In this document: one piece after another, positions 24,661 through 31,830 of the stretch
Layout of the letters: each line of letters starts with the position of its first letter
Numbering within the stretch: position 1 is the stretch's first letter
Source of the DNA: Variovorax beijingensis
GTDB lineage: Bacteria > Pseudomonadota > Gammaproteobacteria > Burkholderiales > Burkholderiaceae_C
Assembly (NCBI RefSeq): GCF_003951285.1
Contig: NZ_RXFQ01000003.1
Location: forward strand, 310,001-374,000
Reading direction: 5' to 3'
Length of the DNA: 64,000 nt
Notes under the pieces: generated by a model
Told to the model about the DNA's origin: nothing
Seen by the model: the letters and a program-made list of their open reading frames with translations, nothing else
Databases searched by the model: none
Translations under genes and position numbers: made by a program

Positions 24661-26485
24661 AGTTGGGCAGCGCGAAGACAGTCAGCGAGCCGCCGAGCTC
24701 GGTGTACTGGGCGAGTTCCTTGTAGCCGCCGACGGCGCCCAGGCCCTCGGTGCTCTTCTCGGGGTCGATGCCTGCAGCCATGCCGATGCCGGCCCAGCCG
24801 CCAATGCCCGAGAACACGCCGACGTACTGCTTGCCCTTGTGCTCATAGGTGAACACGTTGCCGATGATGCCGGACGGGGTCTTGAACTTGAACAGCTCCT
24901 TGTTGATGTCCTTGGCATCCACGCACTTGAGGTAGCCCTCCAGCGTGCCGTAGCAGGAGATCCCGCCGGCGGTGTTCAGCGAGCCGCTCCACACCGAGAA
25001 CTTCTCGGCCTTGGTCTGCACGATCTTGCCGGTGCCCGCGTCCCAGGTGATGAAGTTGCCCATGCCGCCATGGCTGCCCGGCGTGGGATACATCGAGAGC
25101 GTGGCGCCCACGTACGGCTGGCCCGCCGTGTACTCGACCTTGAACGGCTCGTAGTCCATGCAGACGTGGTTCGTCGGCACGTAGAAGAGCTTGGTGTTGG
25201 GGTCGTAGGAGGCGGGTTGCTGGTCCTTGCTGCCGAGGGCGGCGGGGCAGATGCCCTTGGTGTTGACGTCGGCGCCGTTCTGCGCGGTCGAGTACTTGGC
25301 CACCACCTGCGGCCGGCCGGTCTTCATGTCGACGTGCGTGGCCCAGTTCACCTTGGGGTCGTACTTCTCGGCCACCAGCAGCGCGCCGGTCACGCGGTCC
25401 AGCGTGTAGGCGAAGCCGTTGCGGTCGAAGTGCACCAGCGCCTTGGTCGGCTTGCCCTTGACGTTGATGTCCGCCAGGATCATTTCATTGATCCCGTCGA
25501 AGTCCCATTCGTCGAACGGCGTCATCTGGTAGACCCAGTTGACCTTGCCGGTGTCCACGTCGCGCGAGAAGATGCTCATCGACCACTTGTTGTCGCCGGG
25601 CCGCTGAGAAGGGTTCCAGGTCGACGGGTTGCCGGTGCCGTAGTACACGGAATTGGTCGCCTTGTCGTAGCTGTACCAGCCCCAGGTGGTGCCGCCGCCG
25701 ATCTTCCACTGATCGCCCTTCCAGGTCTTCAGCGAAGAGTCCTTGCCTACCGGCGCGAGCTTGCCGTCGGTCCAGGTCATGGTCTTGGCCGGGTCCATCA
25801 GCATTTCTTCGTCGGGGCCGGTGCTGAAGCCCTTCCACGCCAGCTTGCCGTCCTTGATGTTGTAGGCTGCAAGGAAGCCGCGCACGCCGAATTCGCCGCC
25901 GCTGATGCCGGTGATGACCTTGTCCTTGAAGACGTGGGGCGCGTTGGTGTTGGTGGCACCGACCTTCGGATCGCCGTTCTTCACCGTCCAAACCACCTTG
26001 CCGGTCTTGCTGTCGAGCGCCACCAGGGTGGTGTCGGCCTGCTGCAGGAAGATCTTTCCTTCCGCATAGGCGAGCCCGCGGTTCACCGTGTCGCAGCACA
26101 TGACCGCGATCACCGACTGGTCCTGCTTGGGTTCGTACTTCCACAGGATCTTCTGGGTTTCCACGTCGAGCGCGAACACCTTGTTCGGAAACGGCGAGTG
26201 CAGGTACATGACGCCATCGACCACCAGGGGCGAACCCTCGTGGCCGCGCAGGACGCCGGTGGAGAAGGTCCACGCGACCTGCATCTTGCCCACGTTGCTC
26301 TTGGTGATCTGATTCAACTTGCTGTATCGCTGGTTGAACATATCGCCCGCTTGCGTGGCCCAGTTCTTCGAGTTGGCGATGTTTTTCTCGACGTCGGCAT
26401 TGGCTAGCGCCAAGGCCGGAAGAGCCAACATCGCGACGCCGACATGCCGTACGAGACGGCCGGCGATCTGCCTGGAAAACTTCAT
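24659..26485 (-). CDS. xoxF: Lanthanide-dependent PQQ methanol dehydrogenase XoxF
   Basis: XoxF oxidises methanol (and often formaldehyde) in the periplasm with PQQ. The 608 aa precursor has a signal peptide (about residues 1-30), the vicinal disulfide Cys130-Cys131, metal-side residues Glu198 (GEFGVRG) and Asn286 (GTGNPSTW), and the diagnostic DEWDFDG: catalytic Asp328 plus an extra Asp330 where calcium MxaF has alanine. That aspartate marks lanthanide use. Eight tryptophan-docking propeller blades are visible as GKVVWxxK/GxLxW-type strands. Start ATG 26485 gives a proper signal peptide; an upstream in-frame ATG does not. It heads the xox-mxa operon, reading away from a lanthanide-uptake-like operon. 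Confidence 0.97.
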   Translation of the reverse strand: MKFSRQIAGRLVRHVGVAMLALPALALANADVEKNIANSKNWATQAGDMFNQRYSKLNQITKSNVGKMQVAWTFSTGVLRGHEGSPLVVDGVMYLHSPFPNKVFALDVETQKILWKYEPKQDQSVIAVMCCDTVNRGLAYAEGKIFLQQADTTLVALDSKTGKVVWTVKNGDPKVGATNTNAPHVFKDKVITGISGGEFGVRGFLAAYNIKDGKLAWKGFSTGPDEEMLMDPAKTMTWTDGKLAPVGKDSSLKTWKGDQWKIGGGTTWGWYSYDKATNSVYYGTGNPSTWNPSQRPGDNKWSMSIFSRDVDTGKVNWVYQMTPFDEWDFDGINEMILADINVKGKPTKALVHFDRNGFAYTLDRVTGALLVAEKYDPKVNWATHVDMKTGRPQVVAKYSTAQNGADVNTKGICPAALGSKDQQPASYDPNTKLFYVPTNHVCMDYEPFKVEYTAGQPYVGATLSMYPTPGSHGGMGNFITWDAGTGKIVQTKAEKFSVWSGSLNTAGGISCYGTLEGYLKCVDAKDINKELFKFKTPSGIIGNVFTYEHKGKQYVGVFSGIGGWAGIGMAAGIDPEKSTEGLGAVGGYKELAQYTELGGSLTVFALPN

Positions 26486-27008
26486 AGATGTCTCCTCACA
26501 TTTCAGTGGGTTTTGAACATGGTCATGGCGGCAGCCTGCGGATCTTTCGATCACCTTGGCGAATGCTGCGGTCCGCAACATCCATGCCTGCCAGTTCCAG
26601 CCTGGAGCACTTCAAAAGCCCATGCGCGCTCCATGCGAAGACACGCGGCTCCGCTCGGGAGAGGCGTGTACGAGGCGGCGTTCGCGCAGCGCGCGGCGGC
26701 GTGCTGCTATGCGATCCGAACCTAGGGAAATCCCGAGCGTGCGATGCGCTGTCCGGCACCGCACGCCATGCATTGCCGTGGCCCTGCATCGTGTGCGCAT
26801 CAAATTTGACGCAAAGTGTCTCGTGCGAAGTCACGGATGTCGAGCGGCCAGGGCTTGCAGCGGGCTGCAGCGGCTCTTGCGCGGGCGAATGAGTAGGGAC
26901 TCATCACAGTGAAAACCCTCGACCGGCAGAGGCACAGAATTTGCGGATTGAAAGCAAACGGCAAATACCATTGAAACCCCCAAAGCCCGGCACATCCCAT
27001 CGCTCTAC
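26486..27008. promoter_or_regulatory. 523-base divergent promoter region between xoxF and the ABC/TonB operon
   Basis: No credible gene lies here. The region contains a 10-bp-period direct repeat of tgcagcgg (26856 and 26866) and an inverted repeat at 26889-26904. Both operons must start within it, so it is the likely site of a lanthanide or methanol switch. The ATG at 27009 lacks a clear Shine-Dalgarno sequence, which may mean a leaderless or weakly translated message, or a later start. Confidence 0.6.
26889..26904. promoter_or_regulatory. Inverted repeat atgagt-aggg-actcat
   Basis: Perfect 6-bp arms with a 4-base spacer, 104-119 bases before the ABC ATPase start. It is the best palindrome in the divergent region and a candidate operator. 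It shares the TCAT core with the palindromes before pqqA but with different spacing. Confidence 0.45.
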
Positions 27009-27722
27009 ATGCTGCGAACCATCGACTTAACCAAGCGCTATGGCACGCGCACGGCGCTGCAGTCGTTGTCGCTGCATGTGCCCGCGGGCCAGTTCGTGGC
27101 GCTGCTCGGGCCCAACGGGGCGGGCAAGTCGACGCTATTCCAGGTGCTCACGGGCATGTTCGCGGCCGACGAAGGCGAGGTCGAGGTGGCCGGCCATTCG
27201 CTGCGCCGCTCGGCGACCGCGGCGTTGCGGCACATCGGTGTCGTGTTCCAGCAGATGTCGCTCGACCTGGACCTGAGCATCCGGCGCAATCTGCTGTTCC
27301 AGGCCGACCTGCACGGCCTGCCGCGGCGGCTCGCGGCCGCGCGCATTGCGTCGGCCTGCGAGCGCCTGAACATCGACGCCGACCTCGACCGCAAGGTGCG
27401 CGAGCTGTCGGGCGGCAACCGCCGCAAGGTCGAGCTGGCGCGCGCGGGGCTGCACCGGCCGGCCGTGCTGCTGATGGACGAAGCCACCGTCGGGCTCGAT
27501 CCCAAATCGCGCCAGGACTTGCTGGCCGCCCTGCATGCGGACGTGCGCGAGCGCGGCGTGTGCGTGCTGTGGGCAACGCACCGGGTCGAGGAGGCGGAGG
27601 AGGCCGACCGCGTGCTCGTGCTGCACAAGGGATCGCTGCTGGCCGATGGCACGCCGGCCGACGTGGGCCGCCAGCTTGGCGGCGCCACCCTGGAGGCGGG
27701 CTTCATCGCCCGCACCGCTTGA
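27009..27722 (+). CDS. ABC transporter ATP-binding protein (PQQ-dehydrogenase-associated, LutE/PedB-type)
   Basis: This 237 aa ATPase has Walker A GPNGAGKST (about residues 35-43), signature LSGGNRRK (about 133-140), Walker B VLLMDEATVGLD (about 154-165) and H-loop ATHRVEE. It is of the ABC-2 type energising subunit kind. It starts the operon that continues with a beta-propeller, a substrate-binding protein and the permease. The same gene set beside PQQ dehydrogenases is needed for lanthanide uptake in Methylobacterium (lut) and Pseudomonas putida (pedA1A2BC). That role is inferred here. Confidence 0.9.
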   Translation: MLRTIDLTKRYGTRTALQSLSLHVPAGQFVALLGPNGAGKSTLFQVLTGMFAADEGEVEVAGHSLRRSATAALRHIGVVFQQMSLDLDLSIRRNLLFQADLHGLPRRLAAARIASACERLNIDADLDRKVRELSGGNRRKVELARAGLHRPAVLLMDEATVGLDPKSRQDLLAALHADVRERGVCVLWATHRVEEAEEADRVLVLHKGSLLADGTPADVGRQLGGATLEAGFIARTA

Positions 27723-27761
27723 TGATTGACGAATCCGAACCAACAAGAATGGAGACATCGC

Positions 27762-28757
27762 ATGCTGCAACCTTCCTTCCCGGCTCCTGGCGCGCTGGTC
27801 CGCGCCGCTGCCAGCGCACTTGTGCTCGCCGCTGCCAGCGGTGCCGTGCTGGCCCAGGGCACCGCCTATGTCTCGAGCGAGAAGGACAACGCGCTGACGA
27901 TGATCGACCTTGCCACGCTGGCGGTGAAGGGAACGATCCCGACCTGCAAGCGCGCGCGCCACATCCAGCTGACGCCCGAGCGCCAGATCATGGTGGCCTG
28001 CACCGACTCCAACCAGGCCGACCTGATCGACCCCGCGAGCGGCAAGTCGGTGCGGCGCATCGCGCTGGGCGACGAGCCCGAGGCCTTCGACCTGTCGCCG
28101 GACGGCAAGGTCATCTACGTCTCCAACGAGGACGCGGGTGAGGCCAGCTTCATCGACACCGCCAGCGGCAAGAAGCTGCGCTCGGTCAAGGTGGGCGCGG
28201 AGCCGGAGGGCGTCAAGGTCAGCGCCGACGGCAAGACCCTGTATGTGACCTCGGAGGTGGCGAGCCTCGTGCACGTGATCGACACGGCCACCGGCAAGGT
28301 CGTGAAGAACATCAAGGCCGGCAAGCGCCCGCGCCGCATGGCCATCACGCCCGACGGCAAGGAACTGTGGATCACCAACGAACTGGGCGCGAGCGTCAGC
28401 ATCGTCTCCACCGCCACCCACGAGGTGATCGACACGCTGAAGTTCGAGGTGAAAGGCGCGCGCGCCGAGGACATCACGCCCGTGGGCATCCAGATGACGA
28501 GCGACGGCAAGCGGGCCTTCGTGGGCCTTGGCCGTGCCAACCACGTGGCCTTCATCGACGTGCCCAGCCGCAAGGTCGGCTCGCTGGTGCTGGTCGGCAA
28601 GCGGGCCTGGAACGTCACGCTCGACAAGGCGCAGGCGCGGCTCTACGTGGTCAACGGCTTGAGCGACGACGTGACCGTGGTCGACGTGGCCGGCGCCAAG
28701 GCCATCAAGAGCGTTCCGGTAGGGCGCGTGCCCTATGGGCTCGTGATCGTCGAATGA
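27762..28757 (+). CDS. YVTN beta-propeller protein of the PQQ/ABC operon
   Basis: This 331 aa exported protein has a signal peptide (about residues 1-31, ending VLAQ) and seven YVTN-type repeats, for example NALTMIDLATLAVKGTIPT, ASFIDTASGKKLRSVKVG and VHVIDTATGKVVKNIKAG. It matches the propellers found with ABC transporters next to PQQ alcohol dehydrogenases. ATG 27762 is chosen for the signal peptide. Its stop overlaps the next gene as ATGA. A metal- or cofactor-carrying role is possible but unproven. Confidence 0.88.
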   Translation: MLQPSFPAPGALVRAAASALVLAAASGAVLAQGTAYVSSEKDNALTMIDLATLAVKGTIPTCKRARHIQLTPERQIMVACTDSNQADLIDPASGKSVRRIALGDEPEAFDLSPDGKVIYVSNEDAGEASFIDTASGKKLRSVKVGAEPEGVKVSADGKTLYVTSEVASLVHVIDTATGKVVKNIKAGKRPRRMAITPDGKELWITNELGASVSIVSTATHEVIDTLKFEVKGARAEDITPVGIQMTSDGKRAFVGLGRANHVAFIDVPSRKVGSLVLVGKRAWNVTLDKAQARLYVVNGLSDDVTVVDVAGAKAIKSVPVGRVPYGLVIVE

Positions 28758-29935
28758 GGATGCGCGCAACGGCTTCCTGGCTGGCGGGCGCGTGGTTGAT
28801 GTCGGTGGCGCTCGCGGCGCCGCTGGCGGCGGGCGCGGCGGTGCTCAAGGCCACGCTGATCACGCCGGACGACGATCCGCGCCTGGACCGCTCCCGCTTG
28901 GAGCGTGCCTACCTGGGCCACCCGGGCGGCCCGCTTTCCGATGGGCTCGAGGTCGCGCTCGAGGAGACCAAGTTCGAGCTCGAGGCCGCGGGCGCCGAAG
29001 TGGCGCTGGCCGCCGCGCCGGCCGCGTCCATCGAGGCCGCGCGCGCCGCGGCGGTGGCAGCCGAGAAGAGCGGCGCGGCGGTGCTGCTGACCGACCTGCC
29101 GGCCGAATGGACGCTCGCCGTGGCCGATGCCGTGAAGCTGCCGGTGCTGAACCTGGGCGACGCTTCCGACCGGCTGCGCCAGCAGGATTGCCGCGCCCGC
29201 ATGTTCCACCTGGCGTCCAGCGAACGCATGCGCAGCGATGCGCTGGCGCAAACGCTGGTGTCGCGCAAATGGAGCAAGCTGCTCCTGCTGGTGGGCGGCA
29301 GCCCGCAGGACGCCCTGCGCGCGGCCACCGCGCAGGCATCGATCAAGCGCTACGGCCTGCAGGTGGTGGCCAGCAAGCCGTTCAAGCTCTCGGCCGACCC
29401 GCGCGAGCGCGACCTGGCCAACCCGCTGCTGCTCACGGCCGGCAACAATTACGACGCCGTGTGGGTGGTCGACAGCGACGGCGAATTCGCCCGCACGCTG
29501 CCCTACCGCACCGTGCTGCCGCGGCCGGTGGTGGGCGATGGCGGGCTGGTGGCACTGGCCTGGCATGCGCAGTTCGAGCGCTACGGCGCGCCGCAGGTCT
29601 CGCGCCGCTTCGCCAAGGCCGCGAAGCGCCCGATGACGGCGCAGGACTGGGCCGCATGGATGGCCGGCAAGACCCTGGCGGCCGTGGCCATTGCCGCGCC
29701 CAAGGGCCCGAACGCGGCCTGGGCCCAGGCCATCGGCAAGAGCACGCTCGACGGCTCCAAGGGCACCAGCCTGAGCTTCCGCGCCTGGGACGGCCAGCTG
29801 CGCCAGCCCATGCTGCTGACCGACGGCCAGGGCGTGATCGCGCAGGCGCCGGCCGAAGGCGTGCTGCACCCGCGCAACGTGCTCGACACGCTGGGCGCCG
29901 ATGCGCCGGAGAAGCTATGTCCGATCGCGCGCTGA
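28754..29935 (+). CDS. Periplasmic substrate-binding protein of the PQQ-associated ABC system
   Basis: This 393 aa exported protein has a signal peptide (about residues 1-28) and a type I periplasmic-binding fold: alternating strands such as AAVLLTDLPAEWTLAVADAV, KLLLLVGGSPQDALRAA and YDAVWVVDSDGEFARTLPY. It corresponds to the LutA/PedA-type component of lanthanide-linked ABC systems. ATG 28754 overlaps the propeller stop; a second ATG is two codons later. Its 3' end overlaps the permease gene by 19 bases, so the two are tightly coupled. Confidence 0.88.
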   Translation: MRMRATASWLAGAWLMSVALAAPLAAGAAVLKATLITPDDDPRLDRSRLERAYLGHPGGPLSDGLEVALEETKFELEAAGAEVALAAAPAASIEAARAAAVAAEKSGAAVLLTDLPAEWTLAVADAVKLPVLNLGDASDRLRQQDCRARMFHLASSERMRSDALAQTLVSRKWSKLLLLVGGSPQDALRAATAQASIKRYGLQVVASKPFKLSADPRERDLANPLLLTAGNNYDAVWVVDSDGEFARTLPYRTVLPRPVVGDGGLVALAWHAQFERYGAPQVSRRFAKAAKRPMTAQDWAAWMAGKTLAAVAIAAPKGPNAAWAQAIGKSTLDGSKGTSLSFRAWDGQLRQPMLLTDGQGVIAQAPAEGVLHPRNVLDTLGADAPEKLCPIAR

Positions 29936-30807
29936 AAACGCAAACGCCCGCGGGCGAGAGCGCCGGCGAGCCGCTGGCGCGCCGCGGGCTGGGCCATGCG
30001 CTGCAGGCGATGCGCGCGATCATGCTGCGCGAGCTCTACAAGTTCTCGCAGCAGACTGGCCGGCTGGTGTCGGCGCTGGTGCGGCCGTTGCTGTGGCTGG
30101 CGGTTTTCGCGGCCGGTTTCCGCAACGTGTTCGGCGTGGCGATCGTCGAGCCCTATGACACCTACATTCCCTACGACGTCTACATCGTGCCGGGGCTGGT
30201 CGGCATGGTGCTGCTGTTCAACGGCATGCAGTCGTCGCTGGCCATGGTCTACGACCGCGAGATGGGCCTGATGCGCCTGTTGCTCACGGCGCCGCTGCCG
30301 CGGCCCTGGCTGCTGTTCTCCAAGCTCTGCGCCACCGCGCTGCTGTCGGTGCTGCAGGCGCTGGTGTTCGTGGCGGTGGCGGCGCTGATCGGCACCGAAC
30401 TGCCGCTGCTGTCGCTCTCCGGCCTGCATGCATTGGTGGCACTGGCGGCCGGTGCGCTCATGCTGGGCGCGCTCGGGCTGCTGCTGTCGGTGCACATCAA
30501 GCAGCTGGAGAACTTCGCGGGCACGATGAATTTCGTCATCTTCCCGATGTACTTCCTGTCGACCGCGCTCTATCCGCTGTGGAAGCTGCAGGAGTCGGGC
30601 GCCGAATGGGTGTACCAGCTGGCGCGCTTCAATCCCTTCACTTACGCGGTGGAATGGATCCGCTTTGCGCTCTACGGCAAGGACCCGGGCCTGGCGCCTT
30701 ATGTGGTGCTGGGCTGCCTGGTCGTTTTCTTCGGGCTCGCCTGCTGGGGCTACGATCCGCAGCGCGGCTTCGGCGGCCTCACCAAGCGCGGAGGGGGCGG
30801 ACCATGA
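29917..30807 (+). CDS. ABC-2 type permease (LutF/PedC-type)
   Basis: This 296 aa inner-membrane protein has about six hydrophobic helices, with a cytoplasmic N-terminus of about 45 residues and the ABC-2 family segment LYPLWKLQESG near residue 215 followed by NPFTYAVEWIRFALYG. It is the membrane partner of the ATPase at 27.0 kb. ATG 29917 lies inside the preceding gene; this start gives the conserved N-terminal helix RAIMLRELYKFSQQTGR. The stop overlaps the next gene as ATGA. ABC-2 permeases are mostly exporters, so the transport direction in this system is uncertain. Confidence 0.9.
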   Translation: MSDRALKTQTPAGESAGEPLARRGLGHALQAMRAIMLRELYKFSQQTGRLVSALVRPLLWLAVFAAGFRNVFGVAIVEPYDTYIPYDVYIVPGLVGMVLLFNGMQSSLAMVYDREMGLMRLLLTAPLPRPWLLFSKLCATALLSVLQALVFVAVAALIGTELPLLSLSGLHALVALAAGALMLGALGLLLSVHIKQLENFAGTMNFVIFPMYFLSTALYPLWKLQESGAEWVYQLARFNPFTYAVEWIRFALYGKDPGLAPYVVLGCLVVFFGLACWGYDPQRGFGGLTKRGGGGP

Positions 30808-31817
30808 GCCGGAGGCGGGCCATGGACGGGCAGGGCGGTCCCACCCGGCGCGGCTGGCTGCGCGCGGCCGGCGCGCTGGCGCTGGGCGCGTTGCCATTGG
30901 CCCGGGCGATGGCTTCGACCGAGCCCTTTCCTTCGCGCCCCGTCACGCTGTGGGTGCCATGGCCCGCGGGCGGCGCCACGGACATCTCGCTGCGGATCCT
31001 GGCCGAACTGGCCTCGGTTGCGCTCGGGCAGCCGGTGCTGACCGAAAACCGCGGCGGCGCCGGCGGCACACTGGCCATGCCGGTGCTGCAGCAGGCGCGG
31101 CCCGACGGCTACACCATCGCCCAGATGCCGCAGCCGGTGTTCCGTGCGCCGCACACGCAGAAGGTGCTGTGGGACCCGATCCGCGACGTCACGCCGATCA
31201 TCCAGGTGTCCAGCGTCACCTTCGGTGTGCTGGTCGCGGCCGGCAGCCCTGCAAGGTCGCTCGAAGACATGTTCGCATTCGCGCGGGCCCGGCCCGGCGA
31301 GCTGACCATTGCCACCAATGGCATCGGGACCACGCCGCACATGGTGCTGGAGGAGCTGTTCACGGCGCGCGGCCTGCGCTACATCCATGTGCCGTACAAG
31401 GGCACGGCCGAGCAGCTCAACGCGATTGCGGGCGGGCAGGTGATGGCCGGCGTCAATTCCACCGGCTTCGGGCCGGCCGTCGATGCGGGCACGCTGCGGC
31501 TGCTGGCGATCTTTTCCGGCGAGCGTTCGAAGCGCTGGCCCCAGGTGCCCGTGCTGCGCGAGCTCGGCTTCGACATCGTGGCCAAGTCGCCCTACGGGCT
31601 GGCCGGTCCGCGCGGCCTGTCGCGCGGCGTGGTGACGGTGCTGCACGACGCCTTCAAGAAAGCCATGTTCGACCAGCGCTTCAAGGACGAACTCGCCAAG
31701 TACGACCAGGAGGTCGACTACCTCGGCCCGGAGGCCTATGCGCAGTCGTGCCGCGAAATCTTCGCGCAGGAGCGCGCCATCGTCGAAAAGCTGGGCCTCA
31801 CGCGCACCGGCACTTGA
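30804..31817 (+). CDS. Tripartite tricarboxylate (Bug/TctC-type) solute-binding protein
   Basis: This 337 aa protein has a Tat-like start (R15-R16-GWLR) with a signal region to about residue 38 and the Bug family motifs FPSRPVTLWVPWPAGGATD, LTENRGGAGG and GIGTTPHMVLEELF. Bug proteins bind carboxylates. Here no TctA or TctB is adjacent; the gene is inserted in the ABC/TonB operon with a 4-base overlap to the permease. Since carboxylates such as citrate chelate lanthanides, binding of a metal-ligand complex is conceivable, but this is inference only. It is clearly distinct from the tctC at 58.3 kb. Confidence 0.9.
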   Translation: MSRRRAMDGQGGPTRRGWLRAAGALALGALPLARAMASTEPFPSRPVTLWVPWPAGGATDISLRILAELASVALGQPVLTENRGGAGGTLAMPVLQQARPDGYTIAQMPQPVFRAPHTQKVLWDPIRDVTPIIQVSSVTFGVLVAAGSPARSLEDMFAFARARPGELTIATNGIGTTPHMVLEELFTARGLRYIHVPYKGTAEQLNAIAGGQVMAGVNSTGFGPAVDAGTLRLLAIFSGERSKRWPQVPVLRELGFDIVAKSPYGLAGPRGLSRGVVTVLHDAFKKAMFDQRFKDELAKYDQEVDYLGPEAYAQSCREIFAQERAIVEKLGLTRTGT

Positions 31818-31830
31818 GGAGGAGAACGCC

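Noticed and set aside
26725..26734. gggaaatccc palindrome-like site
   Set aside because: Only 4-bp arms; too short to separate from chance.
26523..26912. Several small frames in the xoxF upstream gap
   Set aside because: No conserved composition or ribosome sites, all overlap each other and the control region.
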